Assembly: GCA_035578155.1 (NCBI GenBank) | Contig: JAPWDM010000004.1 | Location: 59,737,292 to 59,801,291 of the forward strand | Source of the DNA: Brachynemurus nebulosus | Lineage: Eukaryota; Arthropoda; Insecta; Neuroptera; Myrmeleontidae | Length of the DNA stretch: 64,000 nt | Reading direction: 5' to 3' | Part shown: piece by piece, positions 37,754-49,080 of the stretch | How positions within the stretch are numbered: position 1 is the first letter of the stretch | Layout: the number at the start of each line of letters is the position of its first letter | Made by a program: the position numbers and the translations under genes | Notes under the pieces: model-generated | Database searches by the model: none | Told to the model about the DNA's origin: nothing | What the model saw: the letters and a program-made list of their open reading frames with translations, nothing else

Positions 37754-39057
37754 TAAGTCTAATGTTTTCAGTTGAAAAATTCGACTAAAAAATCGATCTT
37801 TAATAAATAACTGAAATCTGGCAACACTAGATTTAAATGTGTAAAAGATAAAAATAAAAATCGACAAACGATTTTGAGGTATCCTATGCAAAAACACGGG
37901 AACGTTCTTTCTTAGCTTTATCTCTTTCGCCATTGCAATTGCCTTCATTTTAAATTTACAGTTTGATTTTTAGAAAAGAATGGAAGATTGATTTGTTTCG
38001 AATATAAGATTGCTTCATGATCAATTGTATCTGAAATATAGTATATTTGTGTTAACATCAGCTGAAAAGTCACTGGGAAGATTTCGACAGAAATTTGTAT
38101 ATAAGTAGATCGTCCACGAAATATTAAGCATTTGGTAGAGCAATTTTGTAATTTAAATAAAACTATTTGACCACTACCTTAAGTGCGTTTTTCTCATAAT
38201 TTTTTCATGAAGTTATCTTTATACTGAAAATTTTTAAAACTGTCATTGCACTTCGTCAGCAAAATTACTTTCAAACTAAAAGTGTTATTTTGTCAAATCG
38301 ATAACAATTTTCGTTAAATAAACTACCTGTTAAATTGTTTAATTGTTTTATTCAATCAGTACAAGAATTTATCTGCCCACAGGAATAAACTATTTAATGT
38401 GTACATCGTTGAGTTGCTGAATAATTCAGGTGAAAATAGAGAAAGGACATCAATCACTGAGCAACCAGGTTGATATTTATGGCATTTCAGCCTTAAAAAT
38501 CTACCAGCTCGTTACACATGCCACTGTGACTTCTTCTATTGATCAGTAAACTGTAATAATATAAAGGAATATTTTTCTTATATTTCATTCCAAAAATTTA
38601 CGATATAGTTTAGGTACAGAACGAAATTTATGCATGGCCAAAAGGGTGGTAGTAATTTCCGCACCAAATAAAAGACTACAGGTAAATTCCGAACTCACCT
38701 TTAAAATTATCATGATCTATATGTATTTTCCGCACTAAACAATTGAAAATAAGACTAAATATTTTTTGATAAAATTATAATTTAACTGGTGTGTATAATA
38801 CATGAAGGTGTCAATTTAAAAACAAGCCAGACCTTATATCTTTGGAACGGTAATAGGTAGGTAATTAAAATCTATTAAAACCGTGCTAGAACATGAAGGG
38901 GGAACCATTTTGAAACCAAGCCCTTAGACTTCAGCCACCCCAAGCCTACTTTTTTAAATTCTAAGACCCCCACTTATGGTACATCAAAAAAGTTCTTCAA
39001 AAATGCTGTTCATTAGTATCAAAGACAGTATTAAATGATCGAATATTTTTTGAAGAT
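37754..39057. other. No feature recognised
   Basis: AT-rich DNA without a gene or a repeat boundary that I could define. Confidence 0.45.
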
Positions 39058-39189
39058 AGGTTAGGTTACTTTAATTAGTTTTGACAATATACTTCGACTT
39101 TGATGTAGAACTAGTTGGTAAGGTTAGTTAAGGTTAGGTTAGTTTAGTTTAGTTTTGACAATATACTTTGATTTTGATATAAAAACTAA
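39058..39189 (+). repeat. 72-74-bp minisatellite, left part
   Basis: About two units with AGGTTAGTTAAGGTTAGGTT and TTTTGACAATATACTT, cut at ...AAAAACTAA by the foldback element. Confidence 0.8.
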
Positions 39190-40835
39190 CAAGTAAAGGT
39201 CCCGAGGCCGGACCTATCGATTTCGATGAAACTTAAATATATTGTAGAACACTAAAAACTAAGGGACACGTATTTTTTTTTATCTGCGGAAAAACGGTTT
39301 GAAGGGGTGAAATCGCCCTCCAAAAATTGGGGTAAAAATTTAATTTTTCAAATATCTCGAAAACAGTAAGAGATAGAGCAAAAGTTTAAATTGGCGATAT
39401 TGCTCTTTTTTAAAGAGCTATCTATTGATATGCAATTTGTTCATATTACATCAACAGGGGTGGTTGGGGGTTAAAATTTGGCGGTTAATTTTGCAAAAAG
39501 GGGGTGAAAAATAAACAATATAAAAATTTTGTTTACAGATTTGAAATCTACGTCAAAAAATCTAATTGACCTGTTTTTGCTCAATATCCTAATATTAAGT
39601 CTAGGGGTAGTTAACTAGAGGGTGACTATGTCGAATAATCGTACTATTTAGGTATTTCAAGAAGTTATTCTTCATGGAAAATAGCTTAAGACAATTAGAA
39701 TAACATAGAAATGAAATTCTCGAATTCAAAATTGAGTTTGAGCAACATTGGAGAGGGGGTGAGTCACCCTCTTAAGTTACATACTAGTTTATATACACTA
39801 ATTGTTGCTATTAACACACTGATAGTGGGTAAAATAATGCCACAATAAGTGGTTCTGAAGTTGGACTAAAATGAAATTCTCGAATTCAAAATTGAGTTTG
39901 AGCAACATTGGAGAGGGGGTGAGTCACCCTCTTAAATTACATACTAGTTTACATACACTAATTTTTGCAATTAACACACTGACAGCGGGTAATAATGTCA
40001 CAATAGATGGTTCTGAAGTTAGACTATCGTATGTAAGGTTTTTATTAGGTTTCGTTATTTTAGGTTAGGTTATATAGTTTTCGGTATCGATAATTTTCGA
40101 TAAGGAAAACAATAATATCCATTAAAAAACAAACCTAATAAAGACCTTCCATATGATAGTCCGACTTCAGAACCACTTATTGTGACATTATTTTACCCAC
40201 TATCAGTGTGTTAATAGCAAAAATTAGTGTATATAAACTAGTATGTAATTTAAGAGAGTGACTCACCCCCACTCCAATGTTGCTCAAACTCAATTTTGAA
40301 TTGGAGAATTTCATTTCTACGTTATTCTTATTGTCTTAAGCTATTTTCCATGAAGAAGAACTTCTTGAAATACCCAAATAGTACGATTAATCGACATAGT
40401 CACCCTCTACTTAACTACCCCTAGACTTAATATTAGGGCATTGAGCAAAAACAGGTCAATTAGATTTTTTGACGTAGACTTCAAATCTGTAAACAAAATT
40501 TTTATATTGTTTATTTTTCATCCCCTTTTTGCAAAATTAACCCCCAAATTTTAACCCCCAACCACTCCTGTTTATGTAATTTGAACAAATTGCATATCAA
40601 TAGGTAGCTCTTTAAAAAAGAGTAATATCGCCAATTTAAACTTTTGCTCTATCTCTTACTGTTTTCGAGATATTTGAAAAATTAAATTTTTACCCCAATT
40701 TTTGGAGGGCGATTTCACCCTTTCAAACCGTTTTTCCGCAGATAAAAAAAAATACGTGTCCCTTAGTTTTTAGTGTTTTACAACATATTTAAGTTTTATC
40801 AAAATCGATAGGTCCGGCCTCGGGACCTTTACTTG
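39190..40835. mobile_element. 1.65-kb foldback element inserted in a minisatellite
   Basis: CAAGTAAAGGTCCCGAGGCC begins the left arm and its exact complement ends the right arm. The arms pair over about 700 bp (TATCTGCGGAAAAACGG, AATATCTCGAAAAC and so on). TAA flanks both ends (39,187-39,189; 40,836-40,838). Removing the element restores the minisatellite phase. The left arm has an extra 160-bp direct duplication (39,708-39,867 against 39,868-40,030). A 3-bp TWA duplication would suit PIF/Harbinger, but the ends are not typical. No coding sequence. Diverged relatives lie at 18.8-20.2 kb, about 42,064-42,165 and about 57,880-57,960. Confidence 0.85.
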
Positions 40836-41075
40836 TAAGTGGTGAGGTTAGTTTAGGTTAGGTTAATTTAGCTAGTTTTGATAATATACTTTGACTTTGA
40901 TATAAAACTACGTGGTGAGGTTAGTTAAGGTTTGGTTAGTTTAGTTAGTTTTGACAATATACTTCGACTTTTATATAAAAACTAGGTGGTGAGGCTAGTT
41001 AAAGTTAGGTTAGCTTAGTTAATTTTAACAATATACTTCGACTTTATATGTATATTCTGGTAAAACTGGCTAAAA
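40836..41075 (+). repeat. 72-74-bp minisatellite, right part
   Basis: Three units begin GTGGTGAGG at 40,839, 40,912 and 40,986; each ends with CAATATACTTCGACTTT-like text. Confidence 0.88.
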
Positions 41076-41336
41076 TAATTACTTTTAGTTGTCCACTTGA
41101 TATGCGTTTTTAGTATTTCCCTTTGCCCGAATTCTTATGAAATAATAATAGTTAATTGAAAATGAGTCACCTGTCTGGTTATCATTTTTTATCATTTTCC
41201 TTTGCCTAATTTTTATGATAATAGGGAGCTAGCTGAATATTAATCAGCTTTATAATTAGCATTTCCTTTTGTTTAAATTTCTAAAAAAGTGGTTTCGTTT
41301 TTATTGTGAATATTTTAGAATAATGGCAATTATTAA

Positions 41337-41790
41337 CACTATGAGGCCCGAACACTTTCAGAGTAAACTTCCCCGGAAGCCGACAATATTTTTAAACAAA
41401 TTTTATCTAAATGATTCCACAGAACACTGAATGATTTAATATGTATGTGTTGTGCAAGTCAAAAGATGAATACATAGCTATTATTATTTTGATAAAATAC
41501 ACATATACATACAAGCATACAGTACACACTTACATACATATGTGGATAAAAATATTATTGTAAATAAAAGATGAAGCCTAGATATTTTGATGATAAAACA
41601 TATTATGTATATTTATGTGTACAAAAAATGAAAAGTGTCCGGTACGTAGTAATAAATTATTTTTATTAGTATAATATGAAATCTTTTTTATAAATATTTT
41701 TAAGTGTTTTGTTTATTATTCTAAATATTGATCGCGGTCGGCCTCTGTGGATGTTTGGTTTCGGATGCCGAAGCCATGGGACTGAAAGTG
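41337..41790. mobile_element. piggyBac-like MITE with TTAA duplication
   Basis: TTAA at 41,333-41,336 and 41,791-41,794 flank CACTATGAGGCCCGAACAC and the inverted CACTTTCAGTCCCATGGC. TTAA plus a CACT-type end fits piggyBac-like elements. Inner arms also pair (CCGGAAGCCGAC, GGTCGGCCTC). No transposase, 454 bp. Confidence 0.82.
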
Positions 41791-42575
41791 TTAAAAAACT
41801 CATCCGGTATATAGGTTTGTCGTATATATATTACGGCTAATACGCATAAAATAAAAAATACGCGTATTATACGAATGTTGTGGATAATACACGAATACGC
41901 AAACGATTCTTCTATTAGCTAACACAAATCGATTAAGACGCGTTGTATCCAAAACGTTTTGGCTTAAATATTGTTTATTTTATCAAAATACTCAGTTTTA
42001 CATCATCCGTTAAAGAAATAGCAAGTACGAACGATCGAAATTTCCGTATTTATCCGTAAAGATCCGTATTTTTTTTTGTCTGCGAAAAACCGGTCTGAAG
42101 CGGAGAAATTGCCCTTCAAAAATTGGGATAAAAATTTGATTTTGCAAATATCTCGAAAATGGTAAGTAACCTCCATAAAATTGACAAATTGGTAATAAAT
42201 CCCTTAAAAGAGTAGAATAGAAGAAAATAGAATGGATAAGTTTTTTTTGCTCACCAACCCTATTTTTCGGGAAAATTTGAAAAATTTCGGAAAGTTATTG
42301 TCCAATAAGAAAATAGAAATTTAGCCCACGCGTAGCATTTCCTATTTATTTTTGTTAGATTGTTATGACTTGATGAGTGAATCTAGTGATTTCAGCAAGT
42401 TGAAAATATATAATTTCAGCAAGTTCAATTTGAAAAAAAATATATGTTTCAGTTATAGAACAGTAATTAAAGATACTATGGAAAAAATTTCGTGATTGTG
42501 CAAGTCATTAAAAAATTACACAAATATATTTTTTTTAAGCATGAAGTAACTGCTCTTTTTAAGATTAAAAAAATA

Positions 42576-44113
42576 CAGTAAAACCTGCCAAGTTGGACAC
42601 CTCTGTATACTGGACACCTGCTCAAGTTGGACACTTTTCAATTGGCCTGGCGAAATTACATTGTTTTAAATGCATATTAATACTTATAAGTTGGACACCT
42701 CTATATGTTGGAAACCTGTCTAATTTGGACAGTTTTTTAAAATGATTTTTGATATTTTGACCTGTTTACGTTGGACATTCATGTATTTTACACGTGACCG
42801 AAACACGTGTTAGTTATGTTATGACAGTTATAATAATTGAATTTTTACACGTGACCGAAACACGTGTTAGTTATGTCCAAAAAAAAAAGTTACAATGGTT
42901 ATTAGTCAATAATCAGCAGTGATTTCATGTGTACAGATCTCTTGAATATTTATTAGTTACAAATTTGGCACCATGAGTTCGAAGCGAAAATGTTTAGTAG
43001 AATTGACCATTGAAAAGAAAAAAAATGTTATAGACTTAGTAGAGAATGGTGTTAGTTTAAGAAAGGCAGCCGACCAATTTGGAAAAATTAGACATTAATT
43101 TTCAAGCAAGTAATGGATGGTTAGAAAGTTTTCTAAACCGACATAATATTAAATTTAAAACTTTGTGTGGAGAGTCAGCATCAGCAGACTTAGAAGAGGC
43201 GGAAGAGTGGAAAAGAAAACTGGAAAATCTGTTGCAAGATTATGCGCCAGAAGATCGGTTTAATGCAGACGAAACTGGTCTTTTTTGGCGTTTATTAGAC
43301 AAAAAAAGTTATGTTGCACAAGGTGATCCATGCAAAGGTGGTAAATTGTCTAAAGAACGGTTAACTGTTCTATTATGTACGAGTTCGGTCGGAGAAAAGT
43401 TAACGCCGTTAGTAATTGGGAAATCAGCACGTCCTCGAGCTTTTAAACAAATGAGATGTAAAGAGCTTCCCGTTATTTGGCGACACAATAAAAGGGCATG
43501 GATGACGACTGATATTTTTGAAAGTTGGTTGTCAGATATTGACAGGCAAATGCGTAAGGCTGCTAGAAAAATTGTGATCATACTAGATAATGCTACAAGT
43601 CATAAGATTATGAAATCGTTCGAGAATGTTAAACTTGTTTATTTACCGCCAAATCTAACATCGGAAATTCAGCCACTAGATCAAGGCGTGATTCGAACAA
43701 TGAAAGCTTATTACCGCAAAAGTTTGCTTATGTGTTTAGTTGCTAAATCTGAAATTTCTAACAACCACAAGGAATTTATCAACTCAGTCACGGTTTTGGA
43801 TGCAATTCGATGGATCAGCGAAGCATGGCAAGCTGTATCTACGGAAACAATTGTTAAGTGTTTTAGACGAGCTGGTTTTAGTATTCCAAAAGCAAATGAA
43901 GGGGATCATAATGAAGACCCTGATTCAGAACTTCGCGATGAAATTAAATTATTACCTCCAGAGTTTCAAAATCAGTTACAGACTGCTGAAGAAATGATCA
44001 CCGCCGATGCCTACTTGGAGGTACATTTTGGTATTTTGCATATGTTGGACACCTGTTTATGTTGGACAGTTTTTGATTGCACCGCGGGTGTCCAACTTAA
44101 ACAGGTTCTACTG
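42576..44113 (+). mobile_element. Tigger/pogo-family DNA transposon
   Basis: CAGTAAAACCTGCCAAGTTG and the inverted CAGTAGAACCTGTTTAAGTT end the element, with TA on both sides (42,574-42,575; 44,114-44,115). AGTTGGACACCT-like motifs are iterated four to five times at the left end and three at the right, a layout typical of Tigger ends. It encodes one transposase and is nested in an older element. Confidence 0.93.
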
Positions 44114-44149
44114 TATATATTTTACAAAAAAAATTTTGTTATCGTGTAA
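42973..44149 (+). pseudogene. Tigger-like transposase (CENP-B/jerky family), internally deleted
   Basis: The ATG at 42,973 opens a psq-type helix-turn-helix (TIEKKKNVIDLVENGVSLRK, AADQFG) that stops at about 43,095. A second frame from 43,079 (356 codons) begins within the CENP-B-type second DNA-binding domain (INFQASNGWLESFLNRHNIK). It then has the full DDE core: Asp64 in FNADETGLFW, Asp170 in KIVIILDNATSH and Asp201 in LPPNLTSEIQPLDQGVIRTM, numbered from the 43,079 Met, giving a DDD triad with about 30 residues between the last two. The linker between the two helix-turn-helix domains is missing and the frame is shifted, so a deletion of roughly 60 codons is likely. The frame reads through the right terminal repeat to 44,149, so the natural end is also lost or altered. 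Confidence 0.92.
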
Positions 44150-44454
44150 AGCTTTGTGTTCTTAAAAAAATATAAAAAATATTTTTTTCTCGCTGTTTTA
44201 GTCATTCTAGGTCTTCTAAAATATTTTCTAAATTTATCTCAACAAATTTATTAACTAAAAGTTACAAAAATTGTGTAATAACCAACGGCTGTTGGTTATA
44301 ACCGAAACCCCTCGGATAAATCGTGTAGAAACCGGATGAGTGCCGAAAATGTCTGCAATACATGCATTTCGTCACATATTGTCCGGCGTTTTTGTCTGAT
44401 TCGCGATTTAGCTGGGTAGTACGCGTAATGGAAGTTTTCGCATATTAGCCGTAA

Positions 44455-44972
44455 CATATACATACTTATGTTAATTTTCTAACCAGTGCGGAATTTACCA
44501 CATAGACTAACAAACAGTTAACGCATTTAAAAAAAAAGGGCGAAATTACATGCGCCCGGTCAAAAGATCCACCAATTGGAAAGTTAGTGTTTTTTTTTTC
44601 TTTAGATTTCTTGAATTAACTATAAATATTTTTTTAATAAATAATAAAATTATATTTCTATTTGAGTATCATTAGTCAATATGAATTGTTGAAATACGAG
44701 CAATTGAAGAGTCAGATAAGAAAGTAAGATTATTAGGAGAGGAGATGAACCCTTTGAAAAATTTGTAAAAATGTGCACCCAATGTTAAAAAATGTATACC
44801 TAAAACCATGGAGTGCTGTGGTTATTTTTCCCGAAGATATTTATGTGAAAATAATATACAGTAAGCAAAACGGTACTACGTGTAAATTGTGATAATAAAA
44901 CATATGAAAAATGAAGATATTATTCACAACAGAATTATGAAATATTGTTTAAAAACATTTATTCTAGCTAGC

Positions 44973-44977
<5 letters not shown>
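44455..44977. other. No feature recognised
   Basis: AT-rich, no gene seen. Confidence 0.45.

Positions 44978-45032
<55 letters not shown>
44978..45032. repeat. (AT)n microsatellite
   Basis: About 27 AT units followed by GTATGTATG. Confidence 0.97.
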
Positions 45033-45044
<12 letters not shown>

Positions 45045-45718
45045 GAAGGTACATATACATATAGCATACAAAAATATATATTTATACGAATATATATGAT
45101 ATTTGCTGTACAGTCGGGCACATAAAACGAACATTAGTTTTTATTATAAACATCATAGACCAAATATGTATATGAAAAAAATTTTATGTATTGAACTTTA
45201 ATGGAGATCTATGTATTATAATATATTCAGTAATTGTAACACTGTTAGAAGCATACTGACATAATTATATAAAGTCGAGATATAATTTGATCAATAAAAA
45301 AATATGAATAAAAGCTCGTTTACTTCTAACCATCCCCCATGGACAGAATACACATGTCAAAAGGTAACGGGAATTATCTGTACGAATAAGAGCGATTAAA
45401 GGGGAGAAAAATTGTTTGTTTGTCTGAAGTAAACTCAAAAAGTACTGAATCGATTTTGAAAACTGTTTCTCTGGTAAAAAGTTAAACTATTCCAGGTTTA
45501 CCCTAACTATTTTGAACCCTAGAGACCCAAAAAAAGTCTAAGGTGAACTGCTCAATTCCAGGCTTACATAGGCTATATTTTATTAGGTTGTCTAGGATTT
45601 TGTAGAAATTTCTTTTCTAACATTATTGAATTATGAAAGAAGTTAGTGTGAGGTCGAAATTGTCCTTAGGGTATGATAAAGCCAAAAAGGGCTTAAAATA
45701 AAGAGCTAGATGGAACTT
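45033..45718. other. Unassigned; remote 120-bp-unit relative
   Basis: 45,440-45,545 (GAATCGATTTTGAAAACTG, GTTAAACTATTCCAGG) resembles a very degenerate family X array unit. No gene. Confidence 0.4.
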
Positions 45719-45878
45719 GGGTAGCAAGATCATAATGATTATGGGCCACTGGGTATGGAGGTCATAGTGATTATGGGACACTGGGTAATAAAGTCATAGT
45801 TATTATAAGCCACTGAGTAGTAAGATCATAATGATTCTGAACCACTGGGTAGTAAGGTCATAGTGATTAAGGATCACC
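45719..45878 (+). repeat. Five tandem 32-bp units
   Basis: Units start at 45,719, 45,751, 45,783, 45,815 and 45,847 with exact 32-bp spacing. The consensus includes GGGTAGTAAGGTCATAGTGA and TTATGGGCCACT. Confidence 0.95.
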
Positions 45879-47314
45879 AAAATCCCAAAATAAATTTTGA
45901 TTTTTTGCAACGTTTGAGCGGAATAGTATTTTTCAATGCGTTTTGTTTTTGGGTTTTATTCATAAATACTTATATATTTATCCGTTATCAGCTACTGACC
46001 CCAACACCTCTCTTTTGGAATGGGTGGTAATCCGGTGACATTTACATTTTAGAATCGTTTCGCAAGCGAAGCCAATTACTATAAATAGCATTTCGTACAG
46101 AATTTTATAATATGTGATTTAAAAGTAACTAAACCCATAGTTCAGATACTTTTACGCAGATGAAACCGTAGGCTACAGCTATAAAATATGTATAACAATT
46201 GTAAAATATATTTGTAGTAGGTAAATTATATAGAACACCAAAATAAAAACGAAATAGCGACATGAGCGAATCCAGGGTGGGCTGCTAGGTATCTATAGTT
46301 AAAAGTTTCTGGAACACTGGAAATAGAAAACTTAATGACCATTTCGAAAGTTTTAGGTTATACAATATACAAAATTATTGTAGTGCTGTGAATAATGTTA
46401 GAAAGACATTTTTTCCGAAAGCTCCTCTCTTTGTTAGATTTCTTATATATCATATTTTACGATGTAAATAAGAAGAACATAACCAACACCGAAAATTTTT
46501 CAAAACGTTTCCAGCGTTCCCAAAACGCCTATGATTATGTGAATATTACAATTTAATTATTATATTAATTTCATATTTGAGTTCGTTTTTGTTATAACAA
46601 CGCAGAGTTAAATATGAAGTCCTTGAACTTTTCCGCTTTGGATAATATACTAAATCACGTTACGTGACTTGATAATAAAAATTAAAAATTACGGGTATAA
46701 AAGATTCTAACAAAATTAAAAAACGGTAGAATCGATGCGGTAAACAGATCTTGCACCGATGCTATAAGCGAACAATGACAGTAATCAATAGAGCTCTGTT
46801 GAATATACAAAAGTGTTAACAGGAATAAAATTCCACAAGTCACTATTCAAAAGTTACAGGCCAAAGATCACCCTACGTGTCAAATAAAATTTTATATTAT
46901 AATAGACGAAGTCTTCAGAGTATATAAGCCTAAATGTTCAACTTTGAAAAGATCATAAAATCCAGTTTTTCAAATCCTTTATAAACTCTATAAATTGGCA
47001 CTAGTTTCGGTTTGCGTTTGCGGACTTGATGATCCAACATCTATTAGATTTTTAGAATTGTCTGTATAACATAAAGAGTTAAGTTTCCAAAATATACATA
47101 ATATGATATTTTTAAAATAACTTTTATCACTCACAATAAAAGAAAAATAAATTATTTAAGATTATAAAATTTTTATTATATAAGATTTTTATTATTTAAG
47201 ATTATAAAATTTTATTATAATTAATGGTAATACAAAAGGTTCACACGTATGCACATGCGTGTGGTCTGAATGAATTGCAATTTAATAATTGTTTTTAATT
47301 TTTATAAATAAATT
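45879..47314. other. No gene recognised
   Basis: AT-rich. The short moderately GC-rich stretch ending GGGTGGGCTGCTAG at about 46,275-46,289 could be a transposon terminus, but no hairpin confirms it. Confidence 0.4.
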
Positions 47315-48057
47315 CGGCCGGTTTTACATTCATAATTTTAAAGGCTCTTTAAGTAAAGTTACTTTTAATTTAAAGTCGACCTTATTTCTAGCTCTGTTTT
47401 ACAATGATTAGATCTGCTTACTTTTGTCAAAGGACTTTTAAATGTTGCATGGATAAAACGAACTATGAATGATCGTAGCCAATCTTAAATTTATAAGAAA
47501 TAACTAGAAACGAAAATGTCAACCTGTTTGAATTTAAAAATAAAAAAATGCATTTCATTCATTTCGCTACTGTCAGTGAGATTGGAATAAAAAAACCATC
47601 ACATTATTCCTTTTTAAAAGAAATTTATAAATATCATAAGTACAATGGATCATAAAGGAAATCGGTCAGCTAGTTTAACCGAAAAAGAATGTTTAAATCG
47701 CTCAGCCAGTTTAACCCAAAAAGAATGTTTGATATTAATTCAAGACGTAAAAATAATAAAAATATTACTGAAAATAAGCAAACAAATAAAATTTTTATTT
47801 AATTTATTTAAGCTATGAAAATTTTATAGAAAAATTACGCTTATAAACAAAATTCAATGATAATAATTAGCAGTGACAAATGTGTGAAAGCAGACTTTAA
47901 GCAGTAAAAGTCGAGATAATTCGTACTTTAGTTTAAAGTCGACTTTTACATTAAAGGAGCTTTAAAACTGATTGTAAAACAGTACCAAAAATAAAATTAG
48001 TTTTAAAGTTGGCTTTAGTGTTAAAGTCGGCTTTAAATGTGAATGTAAAACCGGCCG
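47315..48057. mobile_element. Inverted-repeat element with iterated TTTAAAGTC motifs
   Basis: CGGCCGGTTTTACATTCA is exactly inverted at 48,040-48,057. Inside both ends lie repeated TTTAAAGTCG, TTTAAAGCC and TTAAAG motifs, and CTGTTTTACAAT pairs with ATTGTAAAACAG. No coding sequence or clear target duplication. It may be Harbinger-related, but this is a guess. Confidence 0.78.
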
Positions 48058-48330
48058 TAATGTTTTAATGTTTTTTTTACAAAGCTTTACTTTCTAAAAT
48101 TATAATAACTTGTTTAAAAAATAAAAATTGTATTAGAAGTGGTTGACAAAATAACAAAAATATGTTGGAAAATGGTTTCCAACATTGTCTGCTTATTAAA
48201 GTGGGCACAATATTTTTAAATTTCAGTGACACCAACTGTATTAAGTTCGTTTGTATTTTTACGGTGCTTACATTATATCTATATGTAGTATATCTATTCC
48301 ACTATATGTATGAGCACCTATCACTGCAGT

Positions 48331-48334
<4 letters not shown>

Positions 48335-48396
<62 letters not shown>
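48335..48396. repeat. (TA)n left of pogo-like MITE
   Basis: About 30 TA units running into the MITE end. Confidence 0.97.
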
Positions 48397-48399
<3 letters not shown>

Positions 48400-48901
48400 G
48401 AACCTGGATAAGCGAGAGTTCAAGGGACAAGTTCTATTTTTCTTTTATGGAGGTTCTCACTAACCCGAGTTTCTAGCTTACAGAGGTATGGGGGTGGTCT
48501 ATCTCACTTATAGAGGTCTAGAAACAATACAACCAATTGTATTGAGAAACATGCATGTATTGTCGGTATACATACACATTTGGCTATTTGAATACAAAAA
48601 TGAGTTCTTTGAATTGCAAGAAAACAAGAACATATCAGGCATTCGAATAAAATATAAGTTCTTTCAAATTTAAGAATGTCATAAATAACAACTGTTAAAT
48701 ACGTTTAACTATCGCTTATAGAAGTACAGGCAATTAGCAGTCTCAGTTATGGAGGTCTATGAGCGAAAAACGACTCTCACTTATACAAGTTCTTTTTTCT
48801 CCTTCATAGAGGTTTTACCGCGGTAAAGTTACGGGACCTGACAATTGCTCTCACTTACAGAGTTTTCTCGCTTACACAGTTCTCCATTATTCACGTTTGA
48901 C
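48397..48901. mobile_element. pogo/Tigger-like MITE inserted in (TA)n
   Basis: GTCGAACCTGGATAAGCGAG and the inverted GTCAAACGTGAATAATGGAG are flanked by TA, and (TA)n runs on both sides. TCTCACTTATAGAGGT and CTCGCTTACAGAG-like motifs are iterated at both ends and the middle, as in Tigger ends. 505 bp, no transposase. Confidence 0.82.

Positions 48902-49080
<179 letters not shown>

Larger units (their letters stand above)
41831..44454. mobile_element. Outer inverted-repeat element hosting the Tigger insertion
   Basis: TTACGGCTAATACGC at the left pairs with ATATTAGCCGTAA at the right, with further pairing of TACGCGTA motifs. Without the Tigger insertion it would be about 1.1 kb. It contains a foldback-family fragment near 42,064-42,165. 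No target duplication was identified. Confidence 0.55.

Noticed and set aside
40861..41030. Telomeric TTAGG repeat
   Set aside because: GGTTAGGTTAG text occurs, but in 73-bp minisatellite units rather than pure pentamers.
46270..46292. Helitron 3' end (GGGCTGCTAG)
   Set aside because: No convincing hairpin precedes the CTAG and no Helitron 5' end was found.
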